Source of the DNA: Poecilobothrus nobilitatus
Taxonomy: Eukaryota; Arthropoda; Insecta; Diptera; Dolichopodidae
NCBI GenBank assembly: GCA_947095535.1
Contig: OX352772.1
Coordinates: 258,560,492-258,624,491 of the forward strand
Length of the DNA stretch: 64,000 bases
Direction: 5' to 3'
Shown here one piece after another: positions 11,209 to 21,789 of the stretch. Position 1 is the stretch's first letter. Every line of letters begins with the position of its first letter. Under the pieces are notes generated by a model. That model searched no databases. It was not told the DNA's origin and saw nothing but the letters and a program-made list of their open reading frames with translations. The position numbers and the translations under genes are program-made.

Positions 11209-11728
11209 ATAATGTAAATTGGTTTGTAGTTATAACTTTTTATTATTATTAATAAATAAAAATAAAATTTAAAAGTGGTATAAATTTCTTTTATTTAATT
11301 GCTTTATTTTTTCAGATTCAGATTTTCAGGTTTATAAAATTTATTATATTTTTTCAGGTATAAATGTACCTAAATTGATTTTGAAATTGACAAAAATTGA
11401 CATTTTTTTTTTTTCGTAAAAACACAGGTATTCTATAAAAGAGCCAAGAAAAATTACATCATACATTAAATTTTTGAACCGGAATAAAAATCTCTACTTG
11501 CTACCTTGTAACATTGTTTTCTGTGCAGATCTATATGTATTTCTTTTACTATTTGAAATTTTGACATGGTTTATACACCATCTAACTAGATTTAAAAATC
11601 CAATTTTACATTTCCTTATTTATATACTCTGAAAACTTGAAGTTTGACTGGGTGCTACTGTCTATAACGCAGTTCAATTTTATTGGCAAATCATTTTCAA
11701 TTCAATTTTGGTAAGATATTTAATTAAA
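11209..11728. other. Intergenic stretch without recognised gene
   Basis: AT-rich with a T-run at about 11405-11414. No coding frame of note. A promoter for the acidic-protein gene would be expected here but no clear TATA box was found. Confidence 0.5.
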
Positions 11729-11971
11729 ATGGCAGCTGATTCAACAACATTTCCATTTACTGAAGAAACTGCAATTGTCAGTATACTAAATGAGGTCCAA
11801 GTTAATGAAATTACATCCACCGTAGATGAGGAGGAATTAATGGAAACTGAAGAATTTATACAATCGTTTCAAGTCTTAGATGAAGATATAGTGGAGCAAC
11901 AAATTTGGGAAATAAATAACAGAGAAGGAGATCCTGACTATTTTGAAGAACTTTTTAGAAATAATATATAA
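11729..11971 (+). CDS. Small acidic protein of unknown function, copy 1
   Basis: 80 residues, start chosen at MAADSTTFPF because an upstream in-frame codon (11708) is not an ATG. Rich in Glu/Asp (VDEEELMETEEF, EGDPDYFEELF), no Lys-rich or Cys motif, no signal peptide. Not recognised. It remains open in both tandem copies, and the only protein-level difference is one Thr lost through a 3 bp in-frame change, while the neighbouring core genes carry stops. It faces the unknown gene at 12107-12610 tail to tail. Confidence 0.55.
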   Translation: MAADSTTFPFTEETAIVSILNEVQVNEITSTVDEEELMETEEFIQSFQVLDEDIVEQQIWEINNREGDPDYFEELFRNNI

Positions 11972-12106
11972 GAATATTTGTGCAAATGCATATGTATCTA
12001 CTATATATGTATCTACTATAATTCATAATAAAAAACAAATTAAATAAAATTTAAAAATGTTTTCATTTATTGTTTTTTTTGTTTAAAACATTAGAAATTT
12101 TTTTTT

Positions 12107-12610
12107 CTAGTAGTACAGGTATTTCAAAAAACTAGAATAATTGCATTGAACGCTACAACGTTGTGTTGGAATATATATTTCTTCATGCAATTTCATAACA
12201 TGTTTTTCTTGACACGTTTTTATATATTTAATAATATATTCCCGTACATTTGATTCAGCATTTTTATTGTGTATCATTACAGCTTGAAGAAAATCAATTA
12301 AGTTGTAAAATGTGTCAGCTTCCTCTTTGTTTATGCTAAGACATTGGCCAATAACCATTCTTAACCCATAGTGTAAACATAATTTTGTATTCTTTATTGA
12401 TTGTTTCGAGTACCTTTTATAAAATTGCTGGTAAAACTTATACCAATCACGATATTTTAAAATAGCTGGCTTTTTTACAATACGATGAAAAATGCAAGTA
12501 GCTACAAGAGATTCTGTATCAAAACCAACAAGAACTTTTAATGACTGATTTTTGCTGAGAAAATATGTATAACTCAATATCAAATTTGTGTTCGAACCTT
12601 GATCTTCCAT
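12107..12610 (-). CDS. Unknown 167-aa Polinton accessory protein, copy 1
   Basis: Starts MEDQGSNTN at 12610. Mostly predicted helical, with Cys and His scattered (KLCLHYGL, IGQCLSINKEEADTFYNLIDF, KTCQEKHVMKLHEE, TQRCSVQCNY). No transmembrane segment or known motif recognised. It lies between the small acidic gene and the protease, in the capsid-strand orientation. Copy 2 (17142-17703) has a roughly 10 bp duplication near the 5' end and a changed C terminus, so only this copy keeps the full frame. It could be a host-interaction or structural protein; nothing in the sequence decides. Confidence 0.55.
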   Translation of the reverse strand: MEDQGSNTNLILSYTYFLSKNQSLKVLVGFDTESLVATCIFHRIVKKPAILKYRDWYKFYQQFYKRYSKQSIKNTKLCLHYGLRMVIGQCLSINKEEADTFYNLIDFLQAVMIHNKNAESNVREYIIKYIKTCQEKHVMKLHEEIYIPTQRCSVQCNYSSFLKYLYY

Positions 12611-12678
12611 TACTACGTTTTAACTAAAGCTTTTTAATATTAATTGTATTGCTTAGGTACACAAGATTGTGAAAAATT

Positions 12679-13120
12679 TTAATTTCCAAATAAGTTGTAA
12701 AACATATTAATAATCAGATTGTCGTTTTCTATATGATTATATTTGCTAAATTCATTCAAAAAAGTTTTCATGCTTAAACATCTATACCAACCATAAACGC
12801 AACAGTATTGTCCACATACATTCTAAAGAATACTCTGTATCTGCCAATTATTAAAAAATATACTCTGATTTTTTAAATATTTCAAAATTTCCGGTTTATC
12901 TGGAACTCCACCATACGAATCAAAATATTCTATGCAATCATGCTTTGGAATATAAAGCGCAAACCAATATTGTCCTGGATCTTTTATCTTGTCTGTATTT
13001 ACAATTAAAAAAATGTGCTTCTGTTATTTTTGGAATTTTGTCTAAAGCAAAAACTCCCTTAAAATATTTGTTTGTAAATTTGTTACATTTTAAAACACTA
13101 ATTATTTCTAAAGTGTTCAT
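12679..13120 (-). pseudogene. pro: Adenain-like cysteine protease of the Polinton, broken, copy 1
   Basis: Family role: maturation of virion proteins. The N-terminal part reads from MNTLEIISVLKC at 13120 with FKGVFALDKIPKI; a frameshift near 12990 moves to the frame with YWFALYIPKHDCIEYFDSYGG and then WQIQS...NVCGQYCCVYG. The acidic residue (FDSYG), the Gln (IQS) and the nucleophile Cys (CGQYC) of the adenain fold are recognisable. The position expected to be the catalytic His (HW in the family) is Tyr, codon at 12966-12968. An in-frame TAG lies at 12823-12825 just before the Cys motif, and the frame ends TAA 12679-12681. It is therefore inactive in three independent ways. Copy 2 is at 17772-18213. 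Confidence 0.85.
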
Positions 13121-13169
13121 GACTCAAACTGACTCAAACTGACTCAAATCATACACTCTACTTATTTCA

Positions 13170-13457
13170 TTAAAGTAGTTCATTAAAAACTCCTTTTTTT
13201 ATTTTTTCATTCGTTATAATAACATCAAATTTTTCTAGCACCTGTCTTAATTCTTTATTAATTTTATCATTATGTACAGTTCCAAAAGAGTAATTTTCAA
13301 AATTTATAATTTCTTTTGTTGGGAATTTGTCAGTAAACTCTTTTACAAATTTTTAGCAAGGTTCTTTAATTCCAACTAAACAAATATCTTTTACAAATAA
13401 AGTATTTTTATCGTCACAACAAAACTTCACATCCACAAGTGCACAGGACGATGACAT
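13170..13457 (-). pseudogene. Small Polinton gene of unknown function with one nonsense codon, copy 1
   Basis: From ATG 13457-13455 the frame gives MSSSCALVDVKFCCDD, a stop TAA at 13353-13355 (codon 35), then in the same frame KFVKEFTDKFPTKEIINFENYSFGT to a stop at 13170-13172; 95 codons in all. The start (ALVDVKF...NTLFVKDICLVGIKEP) is loosely like the start of the gene at 24843 (LVVDLQF...KQYFLKELAILKNG), suggesting possible paralogy. It sits between capsid and protease. Function not recognised. Confidence 0.6.
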
Positions 13458-13494
13458 CTTGTTGAATATTCAAATACATGTTTCAATATTATAT

Positions 13495-14784
13495 TTATAG
13501 ATTTGTGAATATATTTCGATTTTTATCAATTTGAATGCTTGCATCAAATTTTCCATAAACAATAGCAGTTAGTGTAGATGTAAGTGGTTTTGATAGCCTT
13601 GCCTCAATTCTAACTGTACCCTGGTTTAGTAAACTTTGACATACTTCATTTCCAGATGCATCTGGAATTAAATCAAAAACAAGTATAAAAAATCCATTAC
13701 TAAACATAGAATTTGTTATCTGATGACCTTTATCATTGTGGTAAATTCCAGTTCCTGAAAAAAGTATACTGTATGCTCTTGTGCAGGAATTATTTTCATC
13801 TGAAAAACTGGTTTCAATTGCTGAATTAGCTATTTGAACACCATTTACGTTTAACACAAATTGTGAAATATAAAAATGTTTAAAATTGTATGGGTTTCTT
13901 GATCGTTCTCCAGAGTAACCCACATTTTCTGTCATACAAAAAATTATTGTGTTTGGCAACTGTCCAATAAAATCTTTATCAAGCGATATTGACGAGCTGT
14001 TCATTGGAATTGTAAAACTTTTTACTTCAACGCGTTTATAATTATATTTAGCATTGGGTTTCCCAAGAACAGCATTCTGTGCTAACAGTACGCTTGGATT
14101 AACGATAACATGCCTCATAAATAGCGTGGCTTCTATAATTTTTAATTATTGTTCATCAGAATCGTCTGCAAATAGATAAAAATCTGGTTTTTCAAGTGTT
14201 AAAACTATACGAATGTCAACATTATTTATAAGTAGAATAGGTTGATTAAACATATCTACGTGTAGTTTACCCATAAGTTCCACTACATTGCTATTATGAT
14301 ACAATTTTTGGCGCTCTTTTGAACCATTATTATCAGATTTAGCTATATTTGCTTTATCTAAAATCCCTCCTGCACATTCCAAATGAGTTGCAGCAGCATC
14401 TGTACCATACTTTAATAAAGATTCAATATAAGCTCTATAGTTATCATTTCCATCAGATGGTGTTATATTTTTGCCATTTAATTGAACATTACATTGTTTT
14501 ATTAAAGAATGTAAAATGTTATTAACTACACTTGGTTGTATTATTATTCTTCCTTCAGCATTTTTATCATTATTCCATTGCGTTCCATCTTTCTTTAAGA
14601 TCTGTACTTTTAATCTCAAATATGTAGAAGACAAATCTCTATATGTATCGCCATGACCCAGTGAAACAAATTCAATAGTTGAAGGGTTGTCTAAAGAAGC
14701 AATAGGATTGTAGGAAACTTCTTCAGATCATAAAATGCTAGACTGAATGGGTTGGGTTTTAAAAATATCCAACTCAGATTTCAT
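13495..14784 (-). pseudogene. mcp: Major capsid protein of the Polinton, two in-frame stops, copy 1
   Basis: One continuous frame of 430 codons from ATG 14784-14782 to 13495, interrupted only by TGA at 14728-14730 (codon 19) and TAA at 14146-14148 (codon 213). Recognisable capsid features: FVSLGHGDTYRDL, SSTYLRLKVQILKKDG, KQCNVQLNGK, FNQPILLINN, and after the second stop IIEATLF, RHVIVNPSVLLA, YKRVEVKSFTIP, FYISQFVLNVNGVQ, LTAIVYGKFDASIQ. This matches the F54H12.2-like double-jelly-roll capsid family of Polintons by recalled pattern. The length and both ends look complete. The TAA is also in copy 2 and the TGA in copies 2 and 3. Confidence 0.9.
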
Positions 14785-14845
14785 ACACTCAATCAGAATT
14801 AATTAAATATATCTTTTTGTTTCTTTTTGTTATTATCTTTTGTTA

Positions 14846-15415
14846 CTATCATATTTATTCAGAAATGAAGGCTAGTGTTTGTGAAAGGTTTAACAGAACA
14901 TTAAAATCAATTATGTGGAAACAGTTTAGTTTACAAGAAAATTTTAAATGGATTGAACTTTTACCAAAACTAATTGAAAAATATAATAACACAAAACATA
15001 GTACAATTAAGTTAAAACCAAATCAAGTAACATCACAAAATGAAAAACAAATTCTTCGTTCAATTTACAATTACCGTAAAATATTTAATAAGGGAAAATT
15101 TAATGTTGGTGATTTTGTTAGAATTGCTAGGTCTAAAGGTTTAAAATAGCTTTCAAAAACAAGACAGACCCGATTACATATACTTTAAAAGATTATAAAA
15201 ATAAATTAGTTTATGGTGGCTTCTATGAACAGGAATTAACTAGTTTCAAAAACCCCAATCCTTGTTTAATTGAAAAAATTTTAAAACGAAAAGGCAATAA
15301 AGTATATGTAAAATATTTAGGCTTTGATAATAGTCATAATCAATGGTTAAGTAAATATAATATTCTTATATATAATATTAGAAAATATTTTTATTATACT
15401 AATAAAAATAAATAA
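14846..15415 (+). pseudogene. Integrase 3' fragment with chromodomain, tandem copy 2
   Basis: Repeat of 9763-10332: the SEMKASVCERFNRT segment (catalytic Glu only), the same TAG break and the chromodomain tail. The frame is fused in at the duplication junction and stays open upstream to 14817, so a short chimeric reading frame with a hydrophobic start (FVIIFCYY) exists. It lacks both catalytic Asp residues. Confidence 0.9.
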
Positions 15416-15764
15416 TTTAGGAATAGGTAAATAAAAAATAATATTCTTTCATAAAAAAGTATAATTAGAATTTATGTAAAAGATCTTTTCTTAACTTTAG
15501 AACACTGTTAAATGCAACAATGTTCTAAAAAATGCTATTTAAAAAAATTATAGTTTTATTATAATCAATTAGAATTTATTACATTAATAAACAACATACT
15601 TTACAACTTTTGGTTTTTAACTAGTTTTTTTAAGAATTTTGATTTCTAAACAATGATAATACAATTATTTAGAAGAAAAATTTAGTATAAATAAAGTGTG
15701 ATCTTTCTTAAGATATATCAATTCAAAGAAAGAGCTCAACATAATAATACAACAAGAAAGCAAA

Positions 15765-16291
15765 ATGGAAAACACAGCAGAGATTTTTGCCTACGCTCAA
15801 CAAATAGAGCCAACGCAGGAGTTGGCTCCAATTAAAAGAAAGAGAATAAGAAGTCAGCAAGAATCGCTGACATATCAACAACAACATCATTACCATCATC
15901 ATCAACAACAATAGCAACAACATCAACAATTTCAACAACAACAAGAAGAAATCATTCTTCTTCAAGAAGAAGAACCACCAGCTAAAAAAAGCTTCAAAGA
16001 AGCTTTTAATAAGAAAAATATAGAAACTAGAAAGAGTTTCTTAAAAATAAAAGATATGGAGCAAGATGCTCTATATCATATATTAAATGTAAAGCAAATT
16101 AAGACCATTTATGGTCTTAAGTGGGTCTTTGAGACCCGCAATTTAATTATAGAAGAGACCCGCAATAGAATTCTGATTTTGTAAAAGAAATAAAAGAAAA
16201 AGAACATTTTGTATATAAAGATAAAAATTTAAATTTAAGTATTGTAGATATATCTGAGTCTTTTGGTAAAATATATGCAAATTACCAATAA
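15765..16291 (+). pseudogene. Poly-Q/His Polinton protein, copy 2, nonsense
   Basis: Same as the gene at 10682, but one CAG of the Gln tract is TAG at 15912-15914 (codon 50), truncating before the OB-like block. The downstream sequence and the out-of-frame tail to 16291 are retained. The change is absent from copies 1 and 3, so it is younger than the duplication. Confidence 0.85.
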
Positions 16292-16810
16292 ATAATGTAA
16301 ATTGGTTTGTAGTTATAAGTTTTTATTATTATTAATAAATAAAAATAAAATTTAAAAGTGGTATAAATTTCTTTTATTTAATTGCTTTATTTTTTCAGAT
16401 TCAGATTTTCAGGTTTATAAAATTTATTATATTTTTTCAGGTATAAATGTACCTAAATTGATTTTGAAATTGACAAAAATTGACATTTTTTTTTTTCGTA
16501 AAAACACAGGTATTCCATAAAAGAGCCAAGAAAAATTACATCATACATTAAATTTTTGAACCGGAATAAAAATCTCTACTTGCTACCTTGTAACATTTTT
16601 TTCTGTGCATATCTATATGTATTTCTTTTACTATTTGAAATTTTGACATGGTTTATACACCATCTAACTAGATTTAAAAATCCAATTTTACATTTCCTTA
16701 TTTATATACTCTGAAAACTTGAAGTTTGACTGGGTGCTACTGTCTATAACGCAGTTCAATTTTATTGGCAAATCATTTTCAATTCAATTTTGGTAAGATA
16801 TTTAATTAAA

Positions 16811-17050
16811 ATGGCAGCTGATTCAACATTTCCATTTACTGAAGAAACTGCAATTGTCAGTATACTAAATGAGGTCCAAGTTAATGAAATTACATCCACC
16901 GTAGATGAGGAGGAATTAATGGAAACTGAAGAATTTATACAATCGTTTCAAGTCTTAGATGAAGATATAGTGGAGCAACAAATTTGGGAAATAAATAACA
17001 GAGAAGGAGATCCTGACTATTTTGAAGAACTTTTTAGAAATAATATATAA
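16811..17050 (+). CDS. Small acidic protein of unknown function, copy 2
   Basis: 79 residues, identical to the protein at 11729-11971 except for one missing Thr near the N terminus (3 bp in-frame indel). The frame is intact from MAADSTFPF to the stop. Confidence 0.55.
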   Translation: MAADSTFPFTEETAIVSILNEVQVNEITSTVDEEELMETEEFIQSFQVLDEDIVEQQIWEINNREGDPDYFEELFRNNI

Positions 17051-17141
17051 GAATATTTGTGCAAATGCATATGTATCTACTATATATGTATCTACTATAA
17101 TTCATAATAAAAAGCAAATTAAATAAAATTTAAAAATGTTT

Positions 17142-17703
17142 TCATTTATTGTTTTTTTTGTTTAAAACATTAGAAATTTTTTTTTCTAGTAGTACAGGTA
17201 TTTCAAAAAACAATCTAGAATAATTGCATTGAACGCTACAACGTTGTGTTGGAATATATATTTCTTCATGCAATTTCATAACATGTTTTTCTTGACACGT
17301 TTTTATATATTTAATAATATATTCCCGTACATTTGATTCAGCATTTTTATTGTGTATCATTACAGCTTGAAGAAAATCAATTAAGTTGTAAAATGTGTCA
17401 GCTTCCTCTTTGTTTATGCTAAGACATTGGCGAATAACCATTCTTAACCCATAATGTAAACATAATTTTGTATTCTTTATTGATTGTTTCGAGTACCTTT
17501 TATAAAATTGCTGGTAAAACTTATACCAATCACGATATTTTAAAATAGCTGGCTTTTTTACAATACGATGAAAAATGCAAGTAGCTACAAGAGATTCTGT
17601 ATCAAAATGTATCAAAACCAACAAGAACTTTTAATGACTGATTTTTGCTGAGAAAATATGTATAACTCAATATCAAATTTATGTTCGAACCTTGATCTTC
17701 CAT
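17142..17703 (-). pseudogene. Unknown accessory protein, copy 2, frameshifted
   Basis: Copy of 12107-12610. The ATG is kept at 17703-17701, but a short duplication (ATGTATCAAAA, about 17604-17618) shifts the frame in the N-terminal quarter. A 4 bp insertion near 17212 changes the C terminus to RLFFEIPVLL.... The central part (FDTESLVATCIFHRIV onward) is nearly identical to copy 1; Gly to Arg at the VIGQC position (VIRQC). Confidence 0.75.
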
Positions 17704-17771
17704 TACTACGTTTTAACTAAAGCTTTTTAATATTAATTGTATTGCTTAGGTACACAAGATTGTGAAAAATT

Positions 17772-18213
17772 TTAATTTCCAAATAAGTTGTAAAACATAT
17801 TAATAATCAGATTGTCGTTTTCTATATGATTATATTTGCTAAATTCATTCAAAAAAGTTTTCATGCTTAAACATCTATACCAACCATAAACGCAACAGTA
17901 TTGTCCACATACATTCTAAAGAATACTCTGTATCTGCCAATTATTAAAAAATATACTCTGATTTTTTAAATATTTCAAAATTTCCGGTTTATCTGGAACT
18001 CCACCATACGAATCAAAATATTCTATGCAATCATGCTTTGGAATATAAAGCGCAAACCAATATTGTCCTGGATCTTTTATCTTGTCTGTATTTACAATTA
18101 AAAAAATGTGCTTCTGTTATTTTTGGAATTTTGTCTAAAGCAAAAACTCCCTTAAAATATTTGTTTGTAAATTTGTTACATTTTAAAACACTAATTATTT
18201 CTAAAGTGTTCAT
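17772..18213 (-). pseudogene. Adenain-like protease, copy 2, broken
   Basis: Offset +5,093 from copy 1 and carrying the same frameshift, the same Tyr in place of the expected catalytic His and the same TAG before the Cys motif. The inactivation therefore predates the tandem duplication. Confidence 0.85.
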
Positions 18214-18262
18214 GACTCAAACTGACTCAAACTGACTCAAATCATACACTCTACTTATTTCA

Positions 18263-18550
18263 TTAAAGTAGTTCATTAAAAACTCCTTTTTTTATTTTTT
18301 CATTCGTTATAATAACATCAAATTTTTCTAGCACCTGTCTTAATTCTTTATTAATTTTATCATTATGTACAGTTCCAAAAGAGTAATTTTCAAAATTTAT
18401 AATTTCTTTTGTTGGGAATTTGTCAGTAAACTCTTTTACAAATTTTTAGCAAGGTTCTTTAATTCCAACTAAACAAATATCTTTTACAAATAAAGTATTT
18501 TTATCGTCACAACAAAACTTCACATCCACAAGTGCACAGGACGATGACAT
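18263..18550 (-). pseudogene. Small Polinton gene of unknown function, copy 2
   Basis: Identical arrangement to 13170-13457, including the TAA at codon 35. Confidence 0.6.
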
Positions 18551-18587
18551 CTTGTTGAATATTCAAATACATGTTTCAATATTATAT

Positions 18588-19877
18588 TTATAGATTTGTG
18601 AATATATTTCGATTTTTATCAATTTGAATGCTTGCATCAAATTCTCCATAAACAATAGCAGTTAGTGTAGATGTAAGTGGTTTTGATAGCCTTGCCTCAA
18701 TTCTAACTGTACCCTGGTTTAGTAAACTTTGACATACTTCATTTCCAGATGCATCTGGAATTAAATCAAAAGCAAGTATAAAAAATCCATTACTAAACAT
18801 AGAATTTGTTATCTGATGACCTTTATCATTGTGGTAAATTCCAGTTCCTGAAAAAAGTATACTGTATGCTCTTGTGCAGGAATTATTTTCATCTGAAAAA
18901 CTGATTTCAATTGCTGAATTAGCTATTTGAACACCATTTACGTTTAACACAAATTGTGAAATATAAAAATGTTTAAAATTGTATGGGTTTCTTGATCGTT
19001 CTCCAGAGTAACCCACATTTTCTGTCATACAAAAAATTATTGTGTTTGGCAACTGTCCAATAAAATCTTTATCAAGCGATATTGACGAGCTGTTCATTGG
19101 AATTGTAAAACTTTTTACTTCAACGCGTTTATAATTATATTTAGCATTGGGTTTCCCAAGAACAGCATTCTGTGCTAACAGTACGCTTGGATTAACGATA
19201 ACATGCCTCATAAATAGCGTGGCTTCTATAATTTTTAATTATTGTTCATCAGAATCGTCTGCAAATAGATAAAAATCTGGTTTTTCAAGTGTTAAAACTA
19301 TACGAATGTCAACATTATTTATAAGTAGAATAGGTTGATTAAACATATCTACGTGTAGTTTACCCATAAGTTCCACTACATTGCTATTATGATACAATTT
19401 TTGGCGCTCTTTTGAACCATTATTATCAGATTTAGCTATATTTGCTTTATCTAAAATCCCTCCTGCACATTCCAAATGAGTTGCAGCAGCATCTGTACCA
19501 TACTTTAATAAAGATTCAATATAAGCTCTATAGTTATCATTTCCATCAGATGGTGTTATATTTTTGCCATTTAATTGAACATTACATTGTTTTATTAAAG
19601 AATGTAAAATGTTATTAACTACACTTGGTTGTATTATTATTCTTCCTTCAGCATTTTTATCATTATTCCATTGCGTTCCATCTTTCTTTAAGATCTGTAC
19701 TTTTAATCTCAAATATGTAGAAGACAAATCTCTATATGTATCGCCATGACCCAGTGAAACAAATTCAATAGTTGAAGGGTTGTCTAAAGAAGCAATAGGA
19801 TTGTAGGAAACTTCTTCAGATCATAAAATGCTAGACTGAATGGGTTGGGTTTTAAAAATATCCAACTCAGATTTCAT
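18588..19877 (-). pseudogene. Major capsid protein, copy 2, same two stops
   Basis: 430-codon frame with TGA and TAA at the positions seen in copy 1 and a few substitutions (Thr to Ile in AIEISFSDEN, Val to Ala in ILAFDLIP, Lys to Glu in YGEFDAS). Confidence 0.9.
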
Positions 19878-19938
19878 ACACTCAATCAGAATTAATTAAA
19901 TATATCTTTTTGTTTCTTTTTGTTATTATCTTTTGTTA

Positions 19939-20508
19939 CTATCATATTTATTCAGAAATGAAGGCTAGTGTTTGTGAAAGGTTTAACAGAACATTAAAAT
20001 CAATTATGTGGAAACAGTTTAGTTTACAAGAAAATTTTAAATGGATTGAACTTTTACCAAAACTAATTGAAAAATATAATAACACAAAACATAGTACAAT
20101 TAAGTTAAAACCAAATCAAGTAACATCACAAAATGAAAAACAAATTCTTCGTTCAATTTACAATTACCGTAAAATATTTAATAAGGAAAAATTTAATGTT
20201 GGTGATTTTGTTAGAATTGCTAGGTCTAAAGGTTTAAAATAGCTTTCAAAAACAAGACAGACCCGATTACATATACTTTAAAAGATTATAAAAATAAATT
20301 AGTTTATGGTGGCTTCTATGAACAGGAATTAACTAGTTTCAAAAACCCCAATCCTTGTTTAATTGAAAAAATTTTAAAACGAAAAGGCAATAAAGTATAT
20401 ATAAAATATTTAGGCTTTGATAATAGTCATAATCAATGGTTAAGTAAATATAATATTCTTATATATAATATTAGAAAATATTTTTATTATACTAATAAAA
20501 ATAAATAA
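19939..20508 (+). pseudogene. Integrase 3' fragment with chromodomain, tandem copy 3
   Basis: As copy 2, with one Gly to Glu change (NKEKFNVGDF) and Val to Ile in the chromodomain (KVYIKYLG). Confidence 0.9.
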
Positions 20509-20850
20509 TTTAGGAATAGGTAAATAAAAAATAATATTCTTTCATAAAAAAGTATAATTAGAATTTATGTAAAAGATCTTTTCTTAACTTTAGAACACTG
20601 TTAAATGCAACAATGTTGTAAAAATGCTAATAGAAAAAATAAAAATAGAAAAATATTAGAAAAATATTTTTATTATACTAATAAAAATAAATAGTTTAGG
20701 AATAGGTAAATAAAAAATAATATTCTTTCATAAAAAAGTATAATTAGAATTTATGTAAAAGATTTTTTTTTAATTTTAGAACACTGTTAAATGCAACAAT
20801 GTTCTAAAAAATGCTATTTAAAAAAATTATAGTTATATTATAATCAATTA
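20468..20850. repeat. Local tandem duplication of about 185 bp inside unit 3
   Basis: AATATTAGAAAATATTTTT...GAATTTATGTAAAAGAT at about 20468-20652 is repeated at about 20653-20850. This accounts for most of the extra length of the integrase to poly-Q interval in this unit. A longer T-run lies at about 20905-20922. Confidence 0.85.
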
Positions 20851-21061
20851 GAATTTATTACATTAATAAACAACATACTTTACAACTTTTGGTTTTTAAC
20901 TAGTTTTTTTTTTTTTTTTTTAAGTTTTTTTAATTTTGATTTCTAAACAATGATAATACAATTATTTAGAAGAAAAATTTAGTGTAAATAAAGTGTGATC
21001 TTTCTTAAGATATATCAATTCAAAGAAAGAGCTCAACATAATAATACAACAAGAAAGCAAA

Positions 21062-21457
21062 ATGGAAAACACAGCAGAGATTTTTGCCTACGCTCAACAA
21101 ATAGAGCCAACGCAGGAGTTGGCTCCAATTAAAAGAAAGAGAATAAGAAGTCAGCAAGAATCGCTGACATATCAACAACAACATCATTACCATCATCATC
21201 AACAACAACAGCAACAACATCAACAATTTCAACAACAACAAGAAGAAATCATTCTTCTTCAAGAAGAAGAACCACCAGCTAAAAAAAGCTTCAAAGAAGC
21301 TTTTAATAAGAAAAATATAGAAACTAGAAAGAGTTTCTTAAAAATAAAAGATATGGAGCAAGATGCTCTATATCATATATTAAATGTAAAGCAAATTAAG
21401 ACCATTTATGGTCTTAAGTGGGTCTTTGAGACCCGCAATAGAATTCTGATTTTGTAA
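21062..21457 (+). CDS. Poly-Q/His Polinton protein, copy 3
   Basis: 131 residues, open, with intact Gln/His tract and the DALYHILNVKQIKTIYGLKWVFE block. It lacks the 24 bp duplication seen in copies 1 and 2 (a GAGACCCGCAAT direct repeat). Only just after its stop the unit is cut by the 3.4 kb deletion, so the out-of-frame tail is missing. The TATA-like box upstream has a base change. Confidence 0.55.
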   Translation: MENTAEIFAYAQQIEPTQELAPIKRKRIRSQQESLTYQQQHHYHHHQQQQQQHQQFQQQQEEIILLQEEEPPAKKSFKEAFNKKNIETRKSFLKIKDMEQDALYHILNVKQIKTIYGLKWVFETRNRILIL

Positions 21458-21481
21458 AAGAAATAAAAGAAAAAGAACATT

Positions 21482-21775
21482 ACATTGTTTTATTAAAGAA
21501 TGTAAAATGTTATTAACTACACTTGGTTGTATAATTATTCTTCCTTCAGCATTTTTATCATTATTCCATTGCGTTCCATCTTTCTTTAAGATCTGTACTC
21601 TTAATCTCAAATATGTAGAAGACAAATCTCTATATGTATCGCCATGACCCAGTGAAACAAATTCAATAGTTGAAGGGTTGTCTAAAGAAGCAATAGGATT
21701 GTAGGAAACTTCTTCAGATCATAAAATGCTAGACTGAATGGGTTGGGTTTTAAAAATATCCAACTCAGATTTCAT
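21482..21775 (-). pseudogene. Major capsid protein N-terminal fragment, copy 3
   Basis: Keeps the ATG (21775-21773), the early TGA (21719-21721) and residues up to KQCNV, after which the deletion joins it to the 3' flank of the poly-Q gene. One Lys to Arg change (YLRLRVQI). Confidence 0.85.
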
Positions 21776-21789
21776 ACACTCAATCAGAA

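Larger units (their letters stand above)
9762..14844. repeat. Internal tandem unit 1 (5,083 bp)
   Basis: First of three direct copies. It runs from within the integrase gene (CTATCATATTTATTCAG) through the poly-Q gene, accessory genes, protease and capsid gene to the start of the pVI-like gene 3' region. The junction to unit 2 (14841-14846) joins pVI-side sequence GTTATTATCTTT to integrase sequence with a few filler bases (TGTT). Confidence 0.95.
14845..19937. repeat. Internal tandem unit 2 (5,093 bp)
   Basis: Near-identical direct copy of unit 1. The junction to unit 3 (around 19933-19939) is identical to the junction between units 1 and 2, so the second duplication most likely arose by unequal exchange from the first. 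Confidence 0.95.

Noticed and set aside
12945..13142. Plus-strand 65-codon frame
   Set aside because: Antisense of the adenain protease N-terminal region, whose motifs are on the minus strand.
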